64,000 bases of DNA, taken from NCBI RefSeq assembly GCF_003026455.1, contig NZ_PYMB01000002.1:1-64000 (forward strand), read 5' to 3'. Of this stretch, positions 1 to 9,124 are shown piece by piece; the first letter of the stretch is position 1; each line of letters starts with the position of its first letter. The notes below the pieces were generated by a model, which saw nothing but the letters and a program-made list of their open reading frames with translations, made no database searches and was not told the origin of the DNA. The position numbers and the translations under genes are program-made. Origin of the DNA: Photobacterium rosenbergii. Its GTDB lineage: Bacteria; Pseudomonadota; Gammaproteobacteria; Enterobacterales; Vibrionaceae.

Positions 1-96
1 GAGTGTCGCAACTATATCAATGGCTATTACAATGTAGTCAGAAGGCATGGGACTAATGGTGGATTGAGTCCCATGATGTACGAACTGAGAAATTAA
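1..96 (+). pseudogene. IS3-family transposase OrfB, C-terminal end (cut by window edge)
   Basis: Frame 1 reads without interruption to a TAA at 94-96. It ends in an integrase-core tail (NGYYNVVRRHG, then GGLSPMMYE), the typical C-terminus of IS3-family OrfB transposases, where the YN..R.H..G..SP..YE pattern follows the last DDE glutamate. Only 31 residues lie inside the window, so it cannot be told whether the gene is intact upstream. An inverted-repeat-like end follows at once, so this is the right end of an insertion sequence. The IS subgroup cannot be assigned from this piece. Confidence 0.75.
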
Positions 97-122
97 CCCC
101 CGTGTCTACTTTACGGGGGTCA
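97..122. mobile_element. probable right terminal inverted repeat of the IS3-family element
   Basis: Directly after the transposase stop is a C-rich/G-rich block that, read inward from the outer end, begins TGACCCCCGTAAAG. A TGA-starting terminus is typical of IS3-family ends. The block is also self-complementary (CCCCCG...CGGGGG), so it can fold as a hairpin. The matching left end and any target duplication lie outside the window. Confidence 0.55.
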
Positions 123-130
123 TATCACTG

Positions 131-165
131 CAGTTCCCAGTTCCCAGTTCCCAGTTCCCAGTTCC
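131..165. repeat. 7-bp tandem repeat, 5 copies of CAGTTCC
   Basis: Five uninterrupted copies of the heptamer CAGTTCC lie between the insertion-sequence end and the 3' end of speB, only a few bases past the speB stop. The unit length matches the other heptamer array at 10707-10768 although the unit sequence differs. Confidence 0.9.
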
Positions 166-169
166 CGCT

Positions 170-1084
170 CTACTTCTGACTCGCGTACAAATGCAACAAA
201 TCCGTAGCAATAGTCGCGGCAGCCAAAGCGGTCATATCAGCATGATCATAAGCCGGGGCGACTTCGACTACATCCATACCCACCAGGTTGATACCTTGTA
301 AGCCCCGGATGATCTTCAGCGCCTTGTCCGATGTTAGCCCGCCACAGACAGGGGTGCCGGTTCCCGGTGCAAACGCCGGATCCAAACAATCAATGTCGAA
401 GGTCAGGTAAACTGGCATATCACCGACGGTATGCTTAATCTTCTCGACAATTTGTTCCACCGACCAGTCGTTGGCTGTTCCTGCATCCAGCACACTAAAG
501 CCGAGTTTGTTGTCGTAGTCAGTACGGATCCCGATCTGAATTGAGTGCTCTGGGTCAATCAAGCCTTCGTTTGGGGCATGGTAGAACATAGTACCGTGGT
601 CAAACTGGCTACCCATATCATAGGTATCGGTATGGGCATCGAAATGGATCAGTGCCATCTTGCCGAATTTCTTCGCATGGGCACGTAGCAGCGGCAGGGT
701 GACAAAGTGGTCACCACCGAATGTCAGCAAGGTTTTGCCAACTTCAAGCAGTGACGTCGCGTGGTTTTCCAAGCGTTCGCACATTTGCCCAGCATCACCG
801 CTGTCAAAAACCAAATCACCGCAATCGGCAATGGTTAGCTTGTCTTTGAGCGCAAATGACCAAGGCCAGCGTTTGCCTTCCCAAGCTAGGTGGGTTGATA
901 CTTGGCGGATTGCGTTCGGACCCATACGGCTGCCTGAGCGACCTGTTGTCGCCATATCGAACGGGACGCCGGTGATGATGACATCAGCGTTGGTGGAATG
1001 CGGGGCAAACTCTAACGGCCGGCGCAAGAAACCAAAGGCATTTGCCGTTAGCGAATAATCTGGATGAGTTGCAAGGGTTGCCAT
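170..1084 (-). CDS. speB: agmatinase (agmatine ureohydrolase)
   Basis: Cytoplasmic Mn-dependent ureohydrolase that splits agmatine into putrescine and urea, the step after arginine decarboxylase. The 304-residue protein has the full arginase/agmatinase metal set: GGDH near residue 123, DAHTD near 148 and DIDCLDP near 230, followed by the conserved PGTGTP loop. Length is normal for the family. The ATG has an AGGA ribosome site 7 bases upstream. It lies 68 bases downstream of speA on the same strand, so the two probably form a polyamine operon. A hairpin sits in the gap. Identification is firm. Confidence 0.95.
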   Translation of the reverse strand: MATLATHPDYSLTANAFGFLRRPLEFAPHSTNADVIITGVPFDMATTGRSGSRMGPNAIRQVSTHLAWEGKRWPWSFALKDKLTIADCGDLVFDSGDAGQMCERLENHATSLLEVGKTLLTFGGDHFVTLPLLRAHAKKFGKMALIHFDAHTDTYDMGSQFDHGTMFYHAPNEGLIDPEHSIQIGIRTDYDNKLGFSVLDAGTANDWSVEQIVEKIKHTVGDMPVYLTFDIDCLDPAFAPGTGTPVCGGLTSDKALKIIRGLQGINLVGMDVVEVAPAYDHADMTALAAATIATDLLHLYASQK

Positions 1085-1102
1085 AAATGGGTCCTGTTAA
1101 AG

Positions 1103-1124
1103 GGCCACCAGTAAGTTGGTGGCC
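1103..1124. repeat. inverted repeat between speA and speB
   Basis: GGCCACCA and TGGTGGCC form a perfect 8-bp stem with a 6-base loop. No long T-run follows on either strand, so a full terminator is unlikely. It could be an mRNA-stabilising or partial attenuating hairpin between the two genes. Confidence 0.6.
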
Positions 1125-1152
1125 TCATTGTGTTAGTTTGTGTCGTTATGTA

Positions 1153-3075
1153 TTAACGCTGGCTCTGGACATCTTCCAGGTAGGTATAACCATTTAGCCC
1201 TTCTTCAAGCTCGCTCAAGATTGCGCTGTGCTCGTGTTCAGGCAGGTGTTGTTTGACCATCTGCTCGTACTGGGCCAAGAAGTTGGCAGAATCAAGACGA
1301 ACGCTGCGTAGGACGTCTTTGACGCTGTCGCCATGGTCTACACGCTCGATCTCATAGCCGCCTTCCGGCAAGGCACGAACAATCGCAGTATCAGTATCAC
1401 CAAACAAGTTGTGCAAATCCCCCAAGATTTCTTGGTAGGCACCCACAAGGAAGAACCCCATGCGGTAAGGTGATTCATCACTCCAGGCAGGAACAGCCAA
1501 TGTACTTTCTATTCCTTGGCCTTCAACATATTGCTCAATGGCACCGTCTGAATCGCAGGTGATGTCTAAGATCACAGCACGACGCTCTGGTTCCTTGTCG
1601 AGGTTGCTCAGCGGCAGAATTGGGAAAATCTGGTCGATTCCCCATGCGTCAGGCAATGACTGGAACAGCGAAAAGTTGACAAAGAACTTGTCAGCAAGGC
1701 GCTCGTGTAGTTCATCCAGAAGCGGGCGATGGGCCCGGTTCTTCTCTGACAACATTTTCTCAAGCTCATAACAGAGCCTGAGGCTGATTTGCTCGGCCCA
1801 GGCGCGTTCTGTAAAGCTCAGCATACCCATAGCAAATTGAGTATGTACTTCAGCCAGATCGCTCTGGTTGTCATGGTAAATCTCAATGAGCGAGCGAGAG
1901 TCGGTCAGTGTCATTAGTTCCTGCCACGAATGCCACATGTTATGCAGGATCTGCGGGGCAGTTGCCTCTGGTGGAGTGACAGACTCTTGTTTATACCTTT
2001 CTACACCGATGACGTCAGTGATCAGCACTGCATGGTGAGCGGTCAGGTTACGACCAGACTCCGAAATAATTCTTGGCATCGGGATATCGTATTCTTTACA
2101 GATATCACCCAAGGTGTAGACCACATTGTTGGCATACTCGCGCAGGCTGTAGTTCATTGAACAACTACTCTGGCTGCGGGTGCCTTCGTAGTCGATAGCC
2201 AAGCCACCGCCGACATCGACAGTCGTGATCCCTGCGCCCAGTTTCTTCAATTCGGCATACACCCGGCCAGCTTCACCGACACCATTGCGCACATCGCGGA
2301 TATTGGCGATCTGCGAGCCAAGGTGGAAGTGGAGCAACTGCAGGCAGTCGAGCATATCGTTGTCACGTAATTGTTCGACAACAGACAGCACTTGGGATGC
2401 AGAAAGGCCAAACTTTGACTTCTCACCACCGCTAGCTTGCCATTTCCCCTTACCTTGTGATGACAGGCGAGCACGTAAGCCCAGGCGTGGACGTACACCT
2501 AGCTCGATGGCTTCCTGCATGACGGTCTTAAGTTCGGAAAGCTTTTCCAGCACGATGTAAACATCGTGGCCAAGCTTTTCACCGATCAGGGCTAGACGGA
2601 TATACTCTTTGTCTTTATAGCCGTTACAGACAATCACAGAGCTCGCTTGCTGCGCCATTGCCAGCACAGCCATCAACTCTGGCTTGCTTCCGGCTTCTAA
2701 GCCCAATTGGCGTTGTTGTTTGGCATATTGGCTAGCCAAGATCTCGCTGACGACAGCCTCTTGCTGGTTTACCTTGATAGGGTAAACCGCTAGATATTCA
2801 CCTTGGTACTGGTAGTGGTAAATAGCTTGGTTAAAGACTGTACACAAGGTATCGACCCGGTGATGGAGAATATCGGGAAAACGAACCAAAACCGGTAAAG
2901 ATGCACCTTTGGCAATTAACTGATCCGCCAACAGTGACAGGGCTATGGTATTAAGCGGGTTCAGGCTGTCCGGCCTTGCCACGACTTCACCTTGTGGGTT
3001 GATATCAAAGTAGCCTTGTCCCCAATATGGGATGTTGTAAACGTCACGCGCATTTTTAGTCGTCCAATCACTCAT
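1153..3075 (-). CDS. speA: biosynthetic arginine decarboxylase
   Basis: PLP enzyme that converts arginine to agmatine, feeding SpeB and putrescine synthesis. The protein begins [14 protein letters not shown], has the PLP lysine in [15 protein letters not shown] and [10 protein letters not shown] in the alanine-racemase-like barrel, and the C-terminal catalytic cysteine in CDSDG. About 640 residues, normal for SpeA. An in-frame TTG 39 bases further upstream is possible, but the ATG at 3075 has a GAGGAAA ribosome site at good spacing and matches family N-termini, so it is preferred. A long leader with a small Arg-rich ORF lies upstream. Confidence 0.95.
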   Translation of the reverse strand: MSDWTTKNARDVYNIPYWGQGYFDINPQGEVVARPDSLNPLNTIALSLLADQLIAKGASLPVLVRFPDILHHRVDTLCTVFNQAIYHYQYQGEYLAVYPIKVNQQEAVVSEILASQYAKQQRQLGLEAGSKPELMAVLAMAQQASSVIVCNGYKDKEYIRLALIGEKLGHDVYIVLEKLSELKTVMQEAIELGVRPRLGLRARLSSQGKGKWQASGGEKSKFGLSASQVLSVVEQLRDNDMLDCLQLLHFHLGSQIANIRDVRNGVGEAGRVYAELKKLGAGITTVDVGGGLAIDYEGTRSQSSCSMNYSLREYANNVVYTLGDICKEYDIPMPRIISESGRNLTAHHAVLITDVIGVERYKQESVTPPEATAPQILHNMWHSWQELMTLTDSRSLIEIYHDNQSDLAEVHTQFAMGMLSFTERAWAEQISLRLCYELEKMLSEKNRAHRPLLDELHERLADKFFVNFSLFQSLPDAWGIDQIFPILPLSNLDKEPERRAVILDITCDSDGAIEQYVEGQGIESTLAVPAWSDESPYRMGFFLVGAYQEILGDLHNLFGDTDTAIVRALPEGGYEIERVDHGDSVKDVLRSVRLDSANFLAQYEQMVKQHLPEHEHSAILSELEEGLNGYTYLEDVQSQR

Positions 3076-3241
3076 TACATTTTCCTCGGATAGTGATTGG
3101 GTACTGACAGTCAATCGGCAGCTGTGGCAAGGCCCAGTCGCAAGACTGTAAGTACCAGGTTAGTTAATACTCATCAGGTAGATGTGCGGAGCGATGGGAA
3201 TGCAATATGCCCCGCCAACATCCTAGGTGAACCAAATAGGG

Positions 3242-3418
3242 TTAGACGCTGCCAGCGAGCGTTCGTTGGGCCCGTCTTTGCGACATTCGTTTTTTACGGC
3301 GCTCAAGGTGAGGCGACGTGTTTAGCGGTCGGTCTTTCGGGTGGATAGTGGCTGCGATGTCGCACATGTGCAATAGGTTAAGTTCTACTTGCATATCATG
3401 CATTGCGATAGGTTTCAT
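3242..3418 (-). CDS. small Arg-rich ORF upstream of speA (candidate leader peptide or small protein)
   Basis: A 58-codon ORF starting MKPIAMHDMQ with an AGGA ribosome site 7 bases before the ATG at 3418; another ATG two codons upstream is too close to that site. It ends 166 bases before the speA start on the same strand. The C-terminal third is strongly basic (RRKKR, then RR and R) and uses the uncommon arginine codons CGA, AGA, CGG and CGA within ten codons. An Arg-codon cluster just upstream of arginine decarboxylase suggests a leader peptide that senses arginine or charged tRNA. It could instead be an independent small protein. I do not recognise the family. Confidence 0.5.
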   Translation of the reverse strand: MKPIAMHDMQVELNLLHMCDIAATIHPKDRPLNTSPHLERRKKRMSQRRAQRTLAGSV

Positions 3419-3639
3419 TGTCATTCCTAAACGGCCGTGCTGCAGACAGATTTCACGGTATGACAGAACAAGGTGAGGGCGTGTCCCTCGTATACACCTC
3501 GCTCGCTTTGTGCCTTTGGGTGCAGGGGGATTAAACAACCGAACGGGGGGTGTGGCAAATAAAATAATTTTGCGGTGATGATGAGGGATTTTTATCGAAA
3601 AGGTGGCAGTAGAACGCATAAGGTTTGATGGGGTTAGAA

Positions 3640-3672
3640 AAAATAAAACCCGGCGAGAGGCCGGGTTTTATT
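3640..3672 (-). terminator. intrinsic terminator of infA
   Basis: AAAACCCGGC and GCCGGGTTTT make a 10-bp stem with a 5-base loop, followed on the minus strand by a T-rich tail. It lies 25 bases beyond the infA stop. Confidence 0.85.
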
Positions 3673-3696
3673 TGTATTCTGTAATCTTGTATAAGA

Positions 3697-3924
<228 letters not shown>

Positions 3925-4090
3925 TTAGGCTACCAGCCATTCATCTGATCGGGCTGGATAATGCCTTGAAACTGTTTGAGTGTAAAGTTTAGGCCGCAAT
4001 TTTACATCTGCGAATGTGCTTTGTCAGCTACTCTGATGCATTAATACGTATTTTATCGTATTTCCCTCAGACAGCGGTGAAAAATGCAGC

Positions 4091-4804
4091 TTAGTTTTCA
4101 TCAAAATGTTGCCATCCATGCGCTGTCAGCCTCTCGTAGGGCTTGAAGCGAGTCTTGTAGTTCATCGCTTTGCACTGGTCAATTTGGTAGCCGGGATAGA
4201 GCCATCGCCGTCCTGAGCGTTGGCAATATTGGATTTGGTAGAGCACACAGAGCGTACCGAGCGAGAGCGAGCTGTCCGGGTCAAAGAAGCTATATACCGC
4301 GCTCATGGCATCATCGAAAACATCGGTAATGGCAATGGCGATAAGTACGTCTTCCTCATAGACATGGAGGAACAGGGTATCCATCCAGGGGGCGGTACAA
4401 AACTCGAAGAACTGGGCCTTGTTCGGTGGATACATACTGCCATCAGAATGGCGCTGGGTGATGTACCGCTCATATAGCGGGTACCAATCTGGGTCCAGAT
4501 CTGTTTTGAACTCCCAACGTAGCTTGGCTATCTGGTTGAGTTGGCGTTTCTGGCTCTTTGATGGGCGAAAAGCAGGGCAGTCAACCCGTAGCGGAACACA
4601 TGCCTGGCATTGCTGACACATGGGCTTGTAGACGGCACTGCCACTGCGACGGTAACCTGAGGCCAGTAGCACGCTATAGCCAGCCGGTGATAACCAGTGG
4701 TGGTCCATCACAACGCCAAGTTGCTCGTCTTGCCCAGGGAGATAGCTGCACGACGATTCCGGGGTCAAACCAATGCGTAAAGGAAGTTTGTTTAAACTGC
4801 TCAT
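4091..4804 (-). CDS. bpt: aspartate/glutamate leucyltransferase (Bpt)
   Basis: N-end-rule enzyme that adds leucine from Leu-tRNA to proteins with N-terminal Asp or Glu, marking them for ClpAP. It belongs to the arginyltransferase (ATE1-like) fold: the Cys-rich segment C..C..C (MCQQCQACVPLRVD) near residue 68 and the GYWIDQC-type C-terminal region (PGYQIDQCKAMNYK) are visible. About 237 residues, typical for Bpt. The start MSSLNKLPL is chosen because its ATG overlaps the aat stop as ATGA; the longer reading frame begins inside aat. Translational coupling with aat is likely, uniting two N-end-rule transferases. Confidence 0.93.
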   Translation of the reverse strand: MSSLNKLPLRIGLTPESSCSYLPGQDEQLGVVMDHHWLSPAGYSVLLASGYRRSGSAVYKPMCQQCQACVPLRVDCPAFRPSKSQKRQLNQIAKLRWEFKTDLDPDWYPLYERYITQRHSDGSMYPPNKAQFFEFCTAPWMDTLFLHVYEEDVLIAIAITDVFDDAMSAVYSFFDPDSSLSLGTLCVLYQIQYCQRSGRRWLYPGYQIDQCKAMNYKTRFKPYERLTAHGWQHFDEN

Positions 4805-5514
4805 GATGTTGGGAACGTTAACTCCTGAGTCTGGTAGCACGCATCACTCAGTATGGCATCTCTTTGCAGTTGCAGGAAATGTGTGAACAGATCCCGTTCC
4901 ATTTCTGCAGCGCCCAAAGAGGCAAGGTGGTCATTCATGATTTGGCAATCAATCAGTTGGCCGCCATGAGCGCTGAAGTGTTCACAAAATAGCCAGAGGG
5001 CAATTTTAGAGGCATTGTCAGCTAGCGAGAACATCGACTCGCCGCAGAACACACCGCCCACGCTGATCCCATATAGCCCGCCTACCAGTTTACCGTGCTG
5101 CCAGACCTCTACCGAATGACAGTAGCCAAGGTCATGCAGGTGCTGATAGGCTTGGATCATTTCAGGGGTGATCCACGTTTCTTCCGCTTTCCGGGTGCTG
5201 GCGCAAAGCTCAATAATATTGTGGCAAGCCTGGTTCAATGTGACTTGGTAGCCAGATTTTCGGTAGAATTTCCGTAAGCTTTTGCTTGGTTGGAATTGAT
5301 CTGGCAGGAATACGGCCCGAGGGGCAGGGCTCCACCACAGCAAGGGTTCACCTTCGGAAAACCAGGGGAATATTCCCTGCCGGTAGGCACTGACCAGGCG
5401 TTCTGGTCGCAGATCACCCCCGAAGGCAAGCAGGCCGTTGGGATCTGCGAGTGCGGTTTCAGGGGCTGGGAAGTCAGTATTGACCGGATCAAGTTCCGGA
5501 AGATAAATTGCCAT
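4801..5514 (-). CDS. aat: leucyl/phenylalanyl-tRNA-protein transferase
   Basis: Transfers Leu or Phe from aminoacyl-tRNA to N-terminal Arg or Lys of substrates for the N-end rule. The 237-residue protein shows the family signature segments FPPPETAL-like near residue 15, GLLAFGGDL, the YRQGIFPW block, WWSPAPRAVF and the GG(L/V)YG..VGG.F.GESMFS motif near residue 150. Length is normal. It is the first gene of an aat-bpt pair that overlaps by 4 bases. A divergent gene starts 81 bases away. Confidence 0.95.
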   Translation of the reverse strand: MAIYLPELDPVNTDFPAPETALADPNGLLAFGGDLRPERLVSAYRQGIFPWFSEGEPLLWWSPAPRAVFLPDQFQPSKSLRKFYRKSGYQVTLNQACHNIIELCASTRKAEETWITPEMIQAYQHLHDLGYCHSVEVWQHGKLVGGLYGISVGGVFCGESMFSLADNASKIALWLFCEHFSAHGGQLIDCQIMNDHLASLGAAEMERDLFTHFLQLQRDAILSDACYQTQELTFPTS

Positions 5515-5595
5515 AATTACACTAAATGTAGCTTAATTTACTTGGGAATAAAGCATTTGCCCAAGTGCACAGGTTGCCGGGAAAGAGGATTATAC

Positions 5596-6060
5596 ATGAT
5601 GAGAAAATGGTTAGTGTTATTGTTAATTTTACCTATGGCACTTTCTGCGGCACCGTACAATAGAAATCAGGCGAGAACGGTGAACCAAGTGGTGTTTGGG
5701 GCAGTCGATAGTGTCCGTTATATCACCCACCAAGAAGTCATAGAGTCGCAGAGGAATGGCTGGGAAACCTTGCTGGGAGGTGTGATCGGCGGTTTGATTG
5801 GTAACCAGTTTGGTGATGGAACTGGCCGTGAGGTTGCTACAGCAGTAGGAGCGGTTGCCGGTGCGGGCATTGCACATAATCGCCAGCCAACTCAACAGAT
5901 TGTTCAATACCGATTAGTGGAGCTACTCATCAAGGCGGAGGATGGCACCTTGATTGATGTGATTCAAGATGTCGATTCCACCATGCTGTTCCAGCAACAA
6001 GACAAGGTCAGGATACTTTATTTTGATAATGGGGTGAGAGTCGATAAGACCTATCCATAA
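5596..6060 (+). CDS. glycine-zipper 2TM envelope protein
   Basis: The 154-residue protein starts MMRKWLVLLL with a cleavable-type signal peptide ending near SAAPYN. The middle (about residues 55-95) is a glycine zipper, LLGGVIGGLIGNQFG then AVGAVAGAGIA, as in the SlyB/YgdI-type Rick_17kDa_Anti proteins of the outer membrane or periplasm. No lipobox cysteine is seen. The C-terminus is a small beta-rich domain. The start is set by an AGAGGA ribosome site 6 bases before the ATG at 5596; the longer in-frame ORF reading back into aat is not credible. Exact function unknown. Confidence 0.8.
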   Translation: MMRKWLVLLLILPMALSAAPYNRNQARTVNQVVFGAVDSVRYITHQEVIESQRNGWETLLGGVIGGLIGNQFGDGTGREVATAVGAVAGAGIAHNRQPTQQIVQYRLVELLIKAEDGTLIDVIQDVDSTMLFQQQDKVRILYFDNGVRVDKTYP

Positions 6061-6074
6061 AAGAGGCAGGTATT

Positions 6075-6110
6075 AAAAAAGCGTGATGGTGTTAACCATC
6101 ACGCTTTTTT
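6075..6110. terminator. bidirectional intrinsic terminator between the glycine-zipper gene and pykA
   Basis: AAAAAAGCGTGATGG and CCATCACGCTTTTTT form a long stem around GTTAA. The A-run on one side and T-run on the other let it serve both convergent genes. Confidence 0.92.
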
Positions 6111-6125
6111 CATTCAGGCTATAGA

Positions 6126-7571
6126 TTACTCTACAGTTAGGATACGCATGTTGTTGGTGCTACCAACGGTATCCATCACGTCACCTTGGGTAACGATCAC
6201 TAGGTCGCCTGTAGTTAGGAAACCTTTTTCTTTCAGATTTTCCACTGCGTGCTTAGCCGCTTCTAGGCCAGCATCGCTATCACGGTCGAAGTAAACCGGT
6301 GTTACACCACGGAATAGTGCTGCGCGGTTTAGTGTGTTTTCGTTACGTGACATAGCGAAAATTGGTTTGCCTGAAGAGATACGAGACATCATCAGTGGCG
6401 TACGGCCAGATTCTGTCATAGAGATCATTGCCTTAACGCCTTCCATGTGGTTTGCTGCATACATGGTCGACATGGCAATTGTTTCTTCCGCAGACTCGAA
6501 AGTACGTGCTAGGCGGTGGTTAGAAACGTTGATGCTTGGCTCTTTTTCCGCACCCATACAAACGTTAGCCATCGCTGTTACTGTCTCAACAGGGTAGCTA
6601 CCGGCTGCTGTTTCAGCAGAAAGCATTACTGCATCCGTACCATCAAGAACGGCGTTAGCAACGTCCATGACTTCTGCGCGGGTAGGCATTGGGCTTGTGA
6701 TCATAGTTTCCATCATCTGGGTTGCTGTGATCACAGTACGGTTAAGGCTACGAGCACGGCGGATCAGTTTCTTCTGAACGCCCACTAGCTCTGGGTCACC
6801 GATTTCAACACCAAGGTCACCACGGGCAACCATTACTGCATCAGAAGCCATGATGATGTCATCCATCGCTTCAGTTGTCGCTACAGCTTCAGCGCGCTCA
6901 ACTTTAGCGACTAGCTTAGCTTCAAGACCTGCTTCCATCGCTAGGCGGCGAGCGTATTTCATGTCTTCGCCGTTACGTGGGAATGATACTGCTAGGTAAT
7001 CAACGCCCATTTGTGCAGCGGTGATGATGTCAGCTTTGTCTTTGTCTGTTAGTGCTTCAGCAGAAAGGCCACCACCTTTCTTGTTGATGCCTTTGTTGTT
7101 TGATAGTGGACCGCCGACGGTAACTTCAGTGTGAACTTTGTTGCCTTCAACTGAAGTGACTTTTAGCTGAACGCGGCCATCGTCAAGAAGCAGGATGTCG
7201 CCTGTCTCAACGTCTTTAGGTAGCTCTTTGTAGTCAAGACCAACAGCTTGCTGATCGCCTTCACCTTTTGCTAGGTCGCTGTCTAGGGTGAACTTGTCGC
7301 CGATCGCCAATTGAATCTTGCCGTCTTTGAAAGTTGACACACGGATTTTCGGGCCTTGGAGATCGCCTAGGATAGCAACGTGCTTACCTAGTTTAGCGGC
7401 GATTTCACGTACAGTTTTAGTGCGTTGGATGTGATCCTCTGGGCTGCCGTGTGAGAAGTTCATTCGCACAACATTCGCACCCGCAGCGATAATCTTTTCT
7501 AGATTGTTATCGCGGTCGGTTGCAGGACCCAAAGTAGTAACGATTTTAGTACGTCTTAGCCTTTCAGACAT
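6126..7571 (-). CDS. pykA: pyruvate kinase, type II (PykA-like)
   Basis: Converts phosphoenolpyruvate and ADP to pyruvate and ATP. The protein starts [17 protein letters not shown], close to E. coli PykA and unlike PykF. It has the substrate/metal segments [14 protein letters not shown], the active-site LVAKVER lysine, ARGDLGVEI, and [10 protein letters not shown] near residue 290. About 481 residues, as expected. The start at 7571 has a GGAG ribosome site 6 bases upstream; an in-frame upstream ATG lacks one. hexR lies just upstream, and a HexR-like box is found in the promoter region. Confidence 0.96.
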   Translation of the reverse strand: MSERLRRTKIVTTLGPATDRDNNLEKIIAAGANVVRMNFSHGSPEDHIQRTKTVREIAAKLGKHVAILGDLQGPKIRVSTFKDGKIQLAIGDKFTLDSDLAKGEGDQQAVGLDYKELPKDVETGDILLLDDGRVQLKVTSVEGNKVHTEVTVGGPLSNNKGINKKGGGLSAEALTDKDKADIITAAQMGVDYLAVSFPRNGEDMKYARRLAMEAGLEAKLVAKVERAEAVATTEAMDDIIMASDAVMVARGDLGVEIGDPELVGVQKKLIRRARSLNRTVITATQMMETMITSPMPTRAEVMDVANAVLDGTDAVMLSAETAAGSYPVETVTAMANVCMGAEKEPSINVSNHRLARTFESAEETIAMSTMYAANHMEGVKAMISMTESGRTPLMMSRISSGKPIFAMSRNENTLNRAALFRGVTPVYFDRDSDAGLEAAKHAVENLKEKGFLTTGDLVIVTQGDVMDTVGSTNNMRILTVE

Positions 7572-7642
7572 CGGAAACTCCATCTGTATCATTGGTTACC
7601 AATGAAACGATTGCTTGTAGAAATCTGCTTCATTGAATTGCG

Positions 7643-7657
7643 TGAAATTTTACTACA
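7643..7657. promoter_or_regulatory. candidate HexR operator upstream of pykA
   Basis: On the minus strand TGTAGTAAAATTTCA matches 12 of 15 positions of the palindromic HexR consensus TGTAATTAAATTACA as known from Shewanella and Vibrio. It lies about 70 bases upstream of the pykA start, and the hexR gene is the neighbour. Binding is inferred from the match and the context. Confidence 0.55.
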
Positions 7658-7862
7658 TATAAAGGTAGAAAGAAGCTGTTCTTTATCAACAAACTGTAAG
7701 AAAAAAACATATTGTCGGACTAGTTGTGGGTGTTTTTTCATCATACAGTGGAAAAATTGCAGATTTTTAATGGGCAACACTGCTCATACTGGCGGGTGTT
7801 TGCTTTGTTGGGTGGAGTAATTGTAGTTGATGGGTATGGCTTCAGAGCGACGAATCGGCAGG

Positions 7863-7895
7863 AGAAAAAAGAAAGGCACCGCCGAAGCGATGCCT
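7863..7895 (-). terminator. intrinsic terminator of hexR
   Basis: On the minus strand GGCATCGC-TTCG-GCGGTGCC is an 8-bp stem (one G-T pair) closed by a UUCG tetraloop and followed by a T-rich tract. It lies 35 bases past the hexR stop. Confidence 0.88.
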
Positions 7896-7929
7896 TATCA
7901 GTCAAGTTTGATGCGATAGTTACAGAAGG

Positions 7930-8784
7930 TTAAATGATGCCTTCTTTCGTGAAACGAGAATCTTTCAGTGATTCTTTGACACGCTTTAGGTTTTCGCGAA
8001 ATCCTGCGCCACGGCGGAGTGTGAAGCCTGTCGCCAGCACATCGATGACAGTCATCTGTACGACTCTGCTCGCCATTGGCATGTAGACATCGGTATCTTC
8101 AGGCACATCCAAGCAGATAGAGATAGAACACTCACGGTCAAGCGGAGAATCCTTGGCGGTAATGCCGATGACAGTGGCACCGTTTTCGCGGGCCATGCGG
8201 GCTACCTCAACCAAACTCTTGGTACGGCCAGTGTGGGAGATCATCACCACAACATCGCCGTCGCTGCAATTAATCACACTCATGCGCTGCATCACAATGT
8301 CATCAAAGCAGACAATTGGGATATTGAAGCGGAAGAATTTATTTTGGGCATCGTGAGCGACAGATGCCGATGCGCCTAGGCCAAAGAAAGAGATCTTCTT
8401 GGCCTGCGTTAATAGGTCAACAGAACGGTTAACCTGCATTGGATCTAGGCTGTTCTTCGCTACGTCCAAGCATGCCATGGTAGATTCAAAGATTTTAGAG
8501 GTGTAAGCATCTGGACCGTCATCTTCTTCGACGTTGCGGTTCACATACGGCGTACCATTGGCTAGGCTCTGGGCAAGGTGCAGTTTAAAATCTGGAAAGC
8601 CTTTGGTATCCAGACGACGACAGAAGCGGTTAACTGTAGGCTCACTGACATCCGCCATCTTAGCCAACGTTGCAATGCTCGAGTGAATGGCTGTTTGTGG
8701 TGATGCTAGGATAACTTCAGCTACTTTACGCTCTGACTTACTGAAGTTATCAAGATTCTTTTGAATTTTCTCTAGGGTATTCAT
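7930..8784 (-). CDS. hexR: RpiR-family regulator HexR
   Basis: DNA-binding repressor/activator of central carbon genes that senses 2-keto-3-deoxy-6-phosphogluconate in characterised relatives. The 284-residue protein has an N-terminal helix-turn-helix (residues 20-65; ATLAKMADVSEPTVNRFC) and a C-terminal SIS sugar-phosphate domain (about 125-260; FFGLGASASVAHDA and MISHTGRTKSLVE). It starts MNTLEKIQ like other HexR proteins. It precedes pykA on the same strand with its own terminator between them. A weaker HexR-like palindrome lies upstream of its start, which would fit autoregulation. Confidence 0.92.
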   Translation of the reverse strand: MNTLEKIQKNLDNFSKSERKVAEVILASPQTAIHSSIATLAKMADVSEPTVNRFCRRLDTKGFPDFKLHLAQSLANGTPYVNRNVEEDDGPDAYTSKIFESTMACLDVAKNSLDPMQVNRSVDLLTQAKKISFFGLGASASVAHDAQNKFFRFNIPIVCFDDIVMQRMSVINCSDGDVVVMISHTGRTKSLVEVARMARENGATVIGITAKDSPLDRECSISICLDVPEDTDVYMPMASRVVQMTVIDVLATGFTLRRGAGFRENLKRVKESLKDSRFTKEGII

Positions 8785-9124
8785 GGCGGTTACCGCTCGT
8801 TACTGAATTTCGTTACTGGCTTACTCGTCGTAGAAAATGCTTTAAGCCGTTTTGATGAAACTATACTACTTTTCATGGATCTGCTCCTAGTAAATCCATG
8901 AATATCGCTTTCTCTTTTTATTATAGTTTGACAAAGATCGAGTTTTTTCTTTCAGAACTGAAAAGATTTTTAATCAAAATTACGGTTTGAAGGGCTGATA
9001 TCGTGTTTTTCTGTAGCTAATTTTCAGTGTGCGGGAATTAATTTACAGGTTGAAATAAATCAAGTTGAAGTTTTGAGCAGCTATTTGAAAATGACTTTCA
9101 GGTGTTTGGTAACAGGGGAAAGGG
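8785..9124. other. intergenic region between divergent hexR and the SDR gene
   Basis: 340 bases, AT-rich and without a credible ORF. It holds the weak HexR-like box and a 14-bp perfect palindrome, TTTCAGAACTGAAA, at 8950-8963 that could be an operator. It must hold promoters for both divergent genes. A TTGACA hexamer begins near 8928 on the plus strand, but no good -10 partner is evident. Confidence 0.5.
8856..8870. promoter_or_regulatory. weak HexR-like box upstream of hexR
   Basis: TGAAACTATACTACT matches 10 of 15 positions of TGTAATTAAATTACA, 72 bases upstream of the hexR start. It is suggestive only because the pykA box next door is better. Confidence 0.25.

Noticed and set aside
5290..5595. 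N-terminal extension of the glycine-zipper protein reading back through aat.
   Set aside because: It is antisense to aat. A good ribosome site and signal peptide mark the start at 5596.
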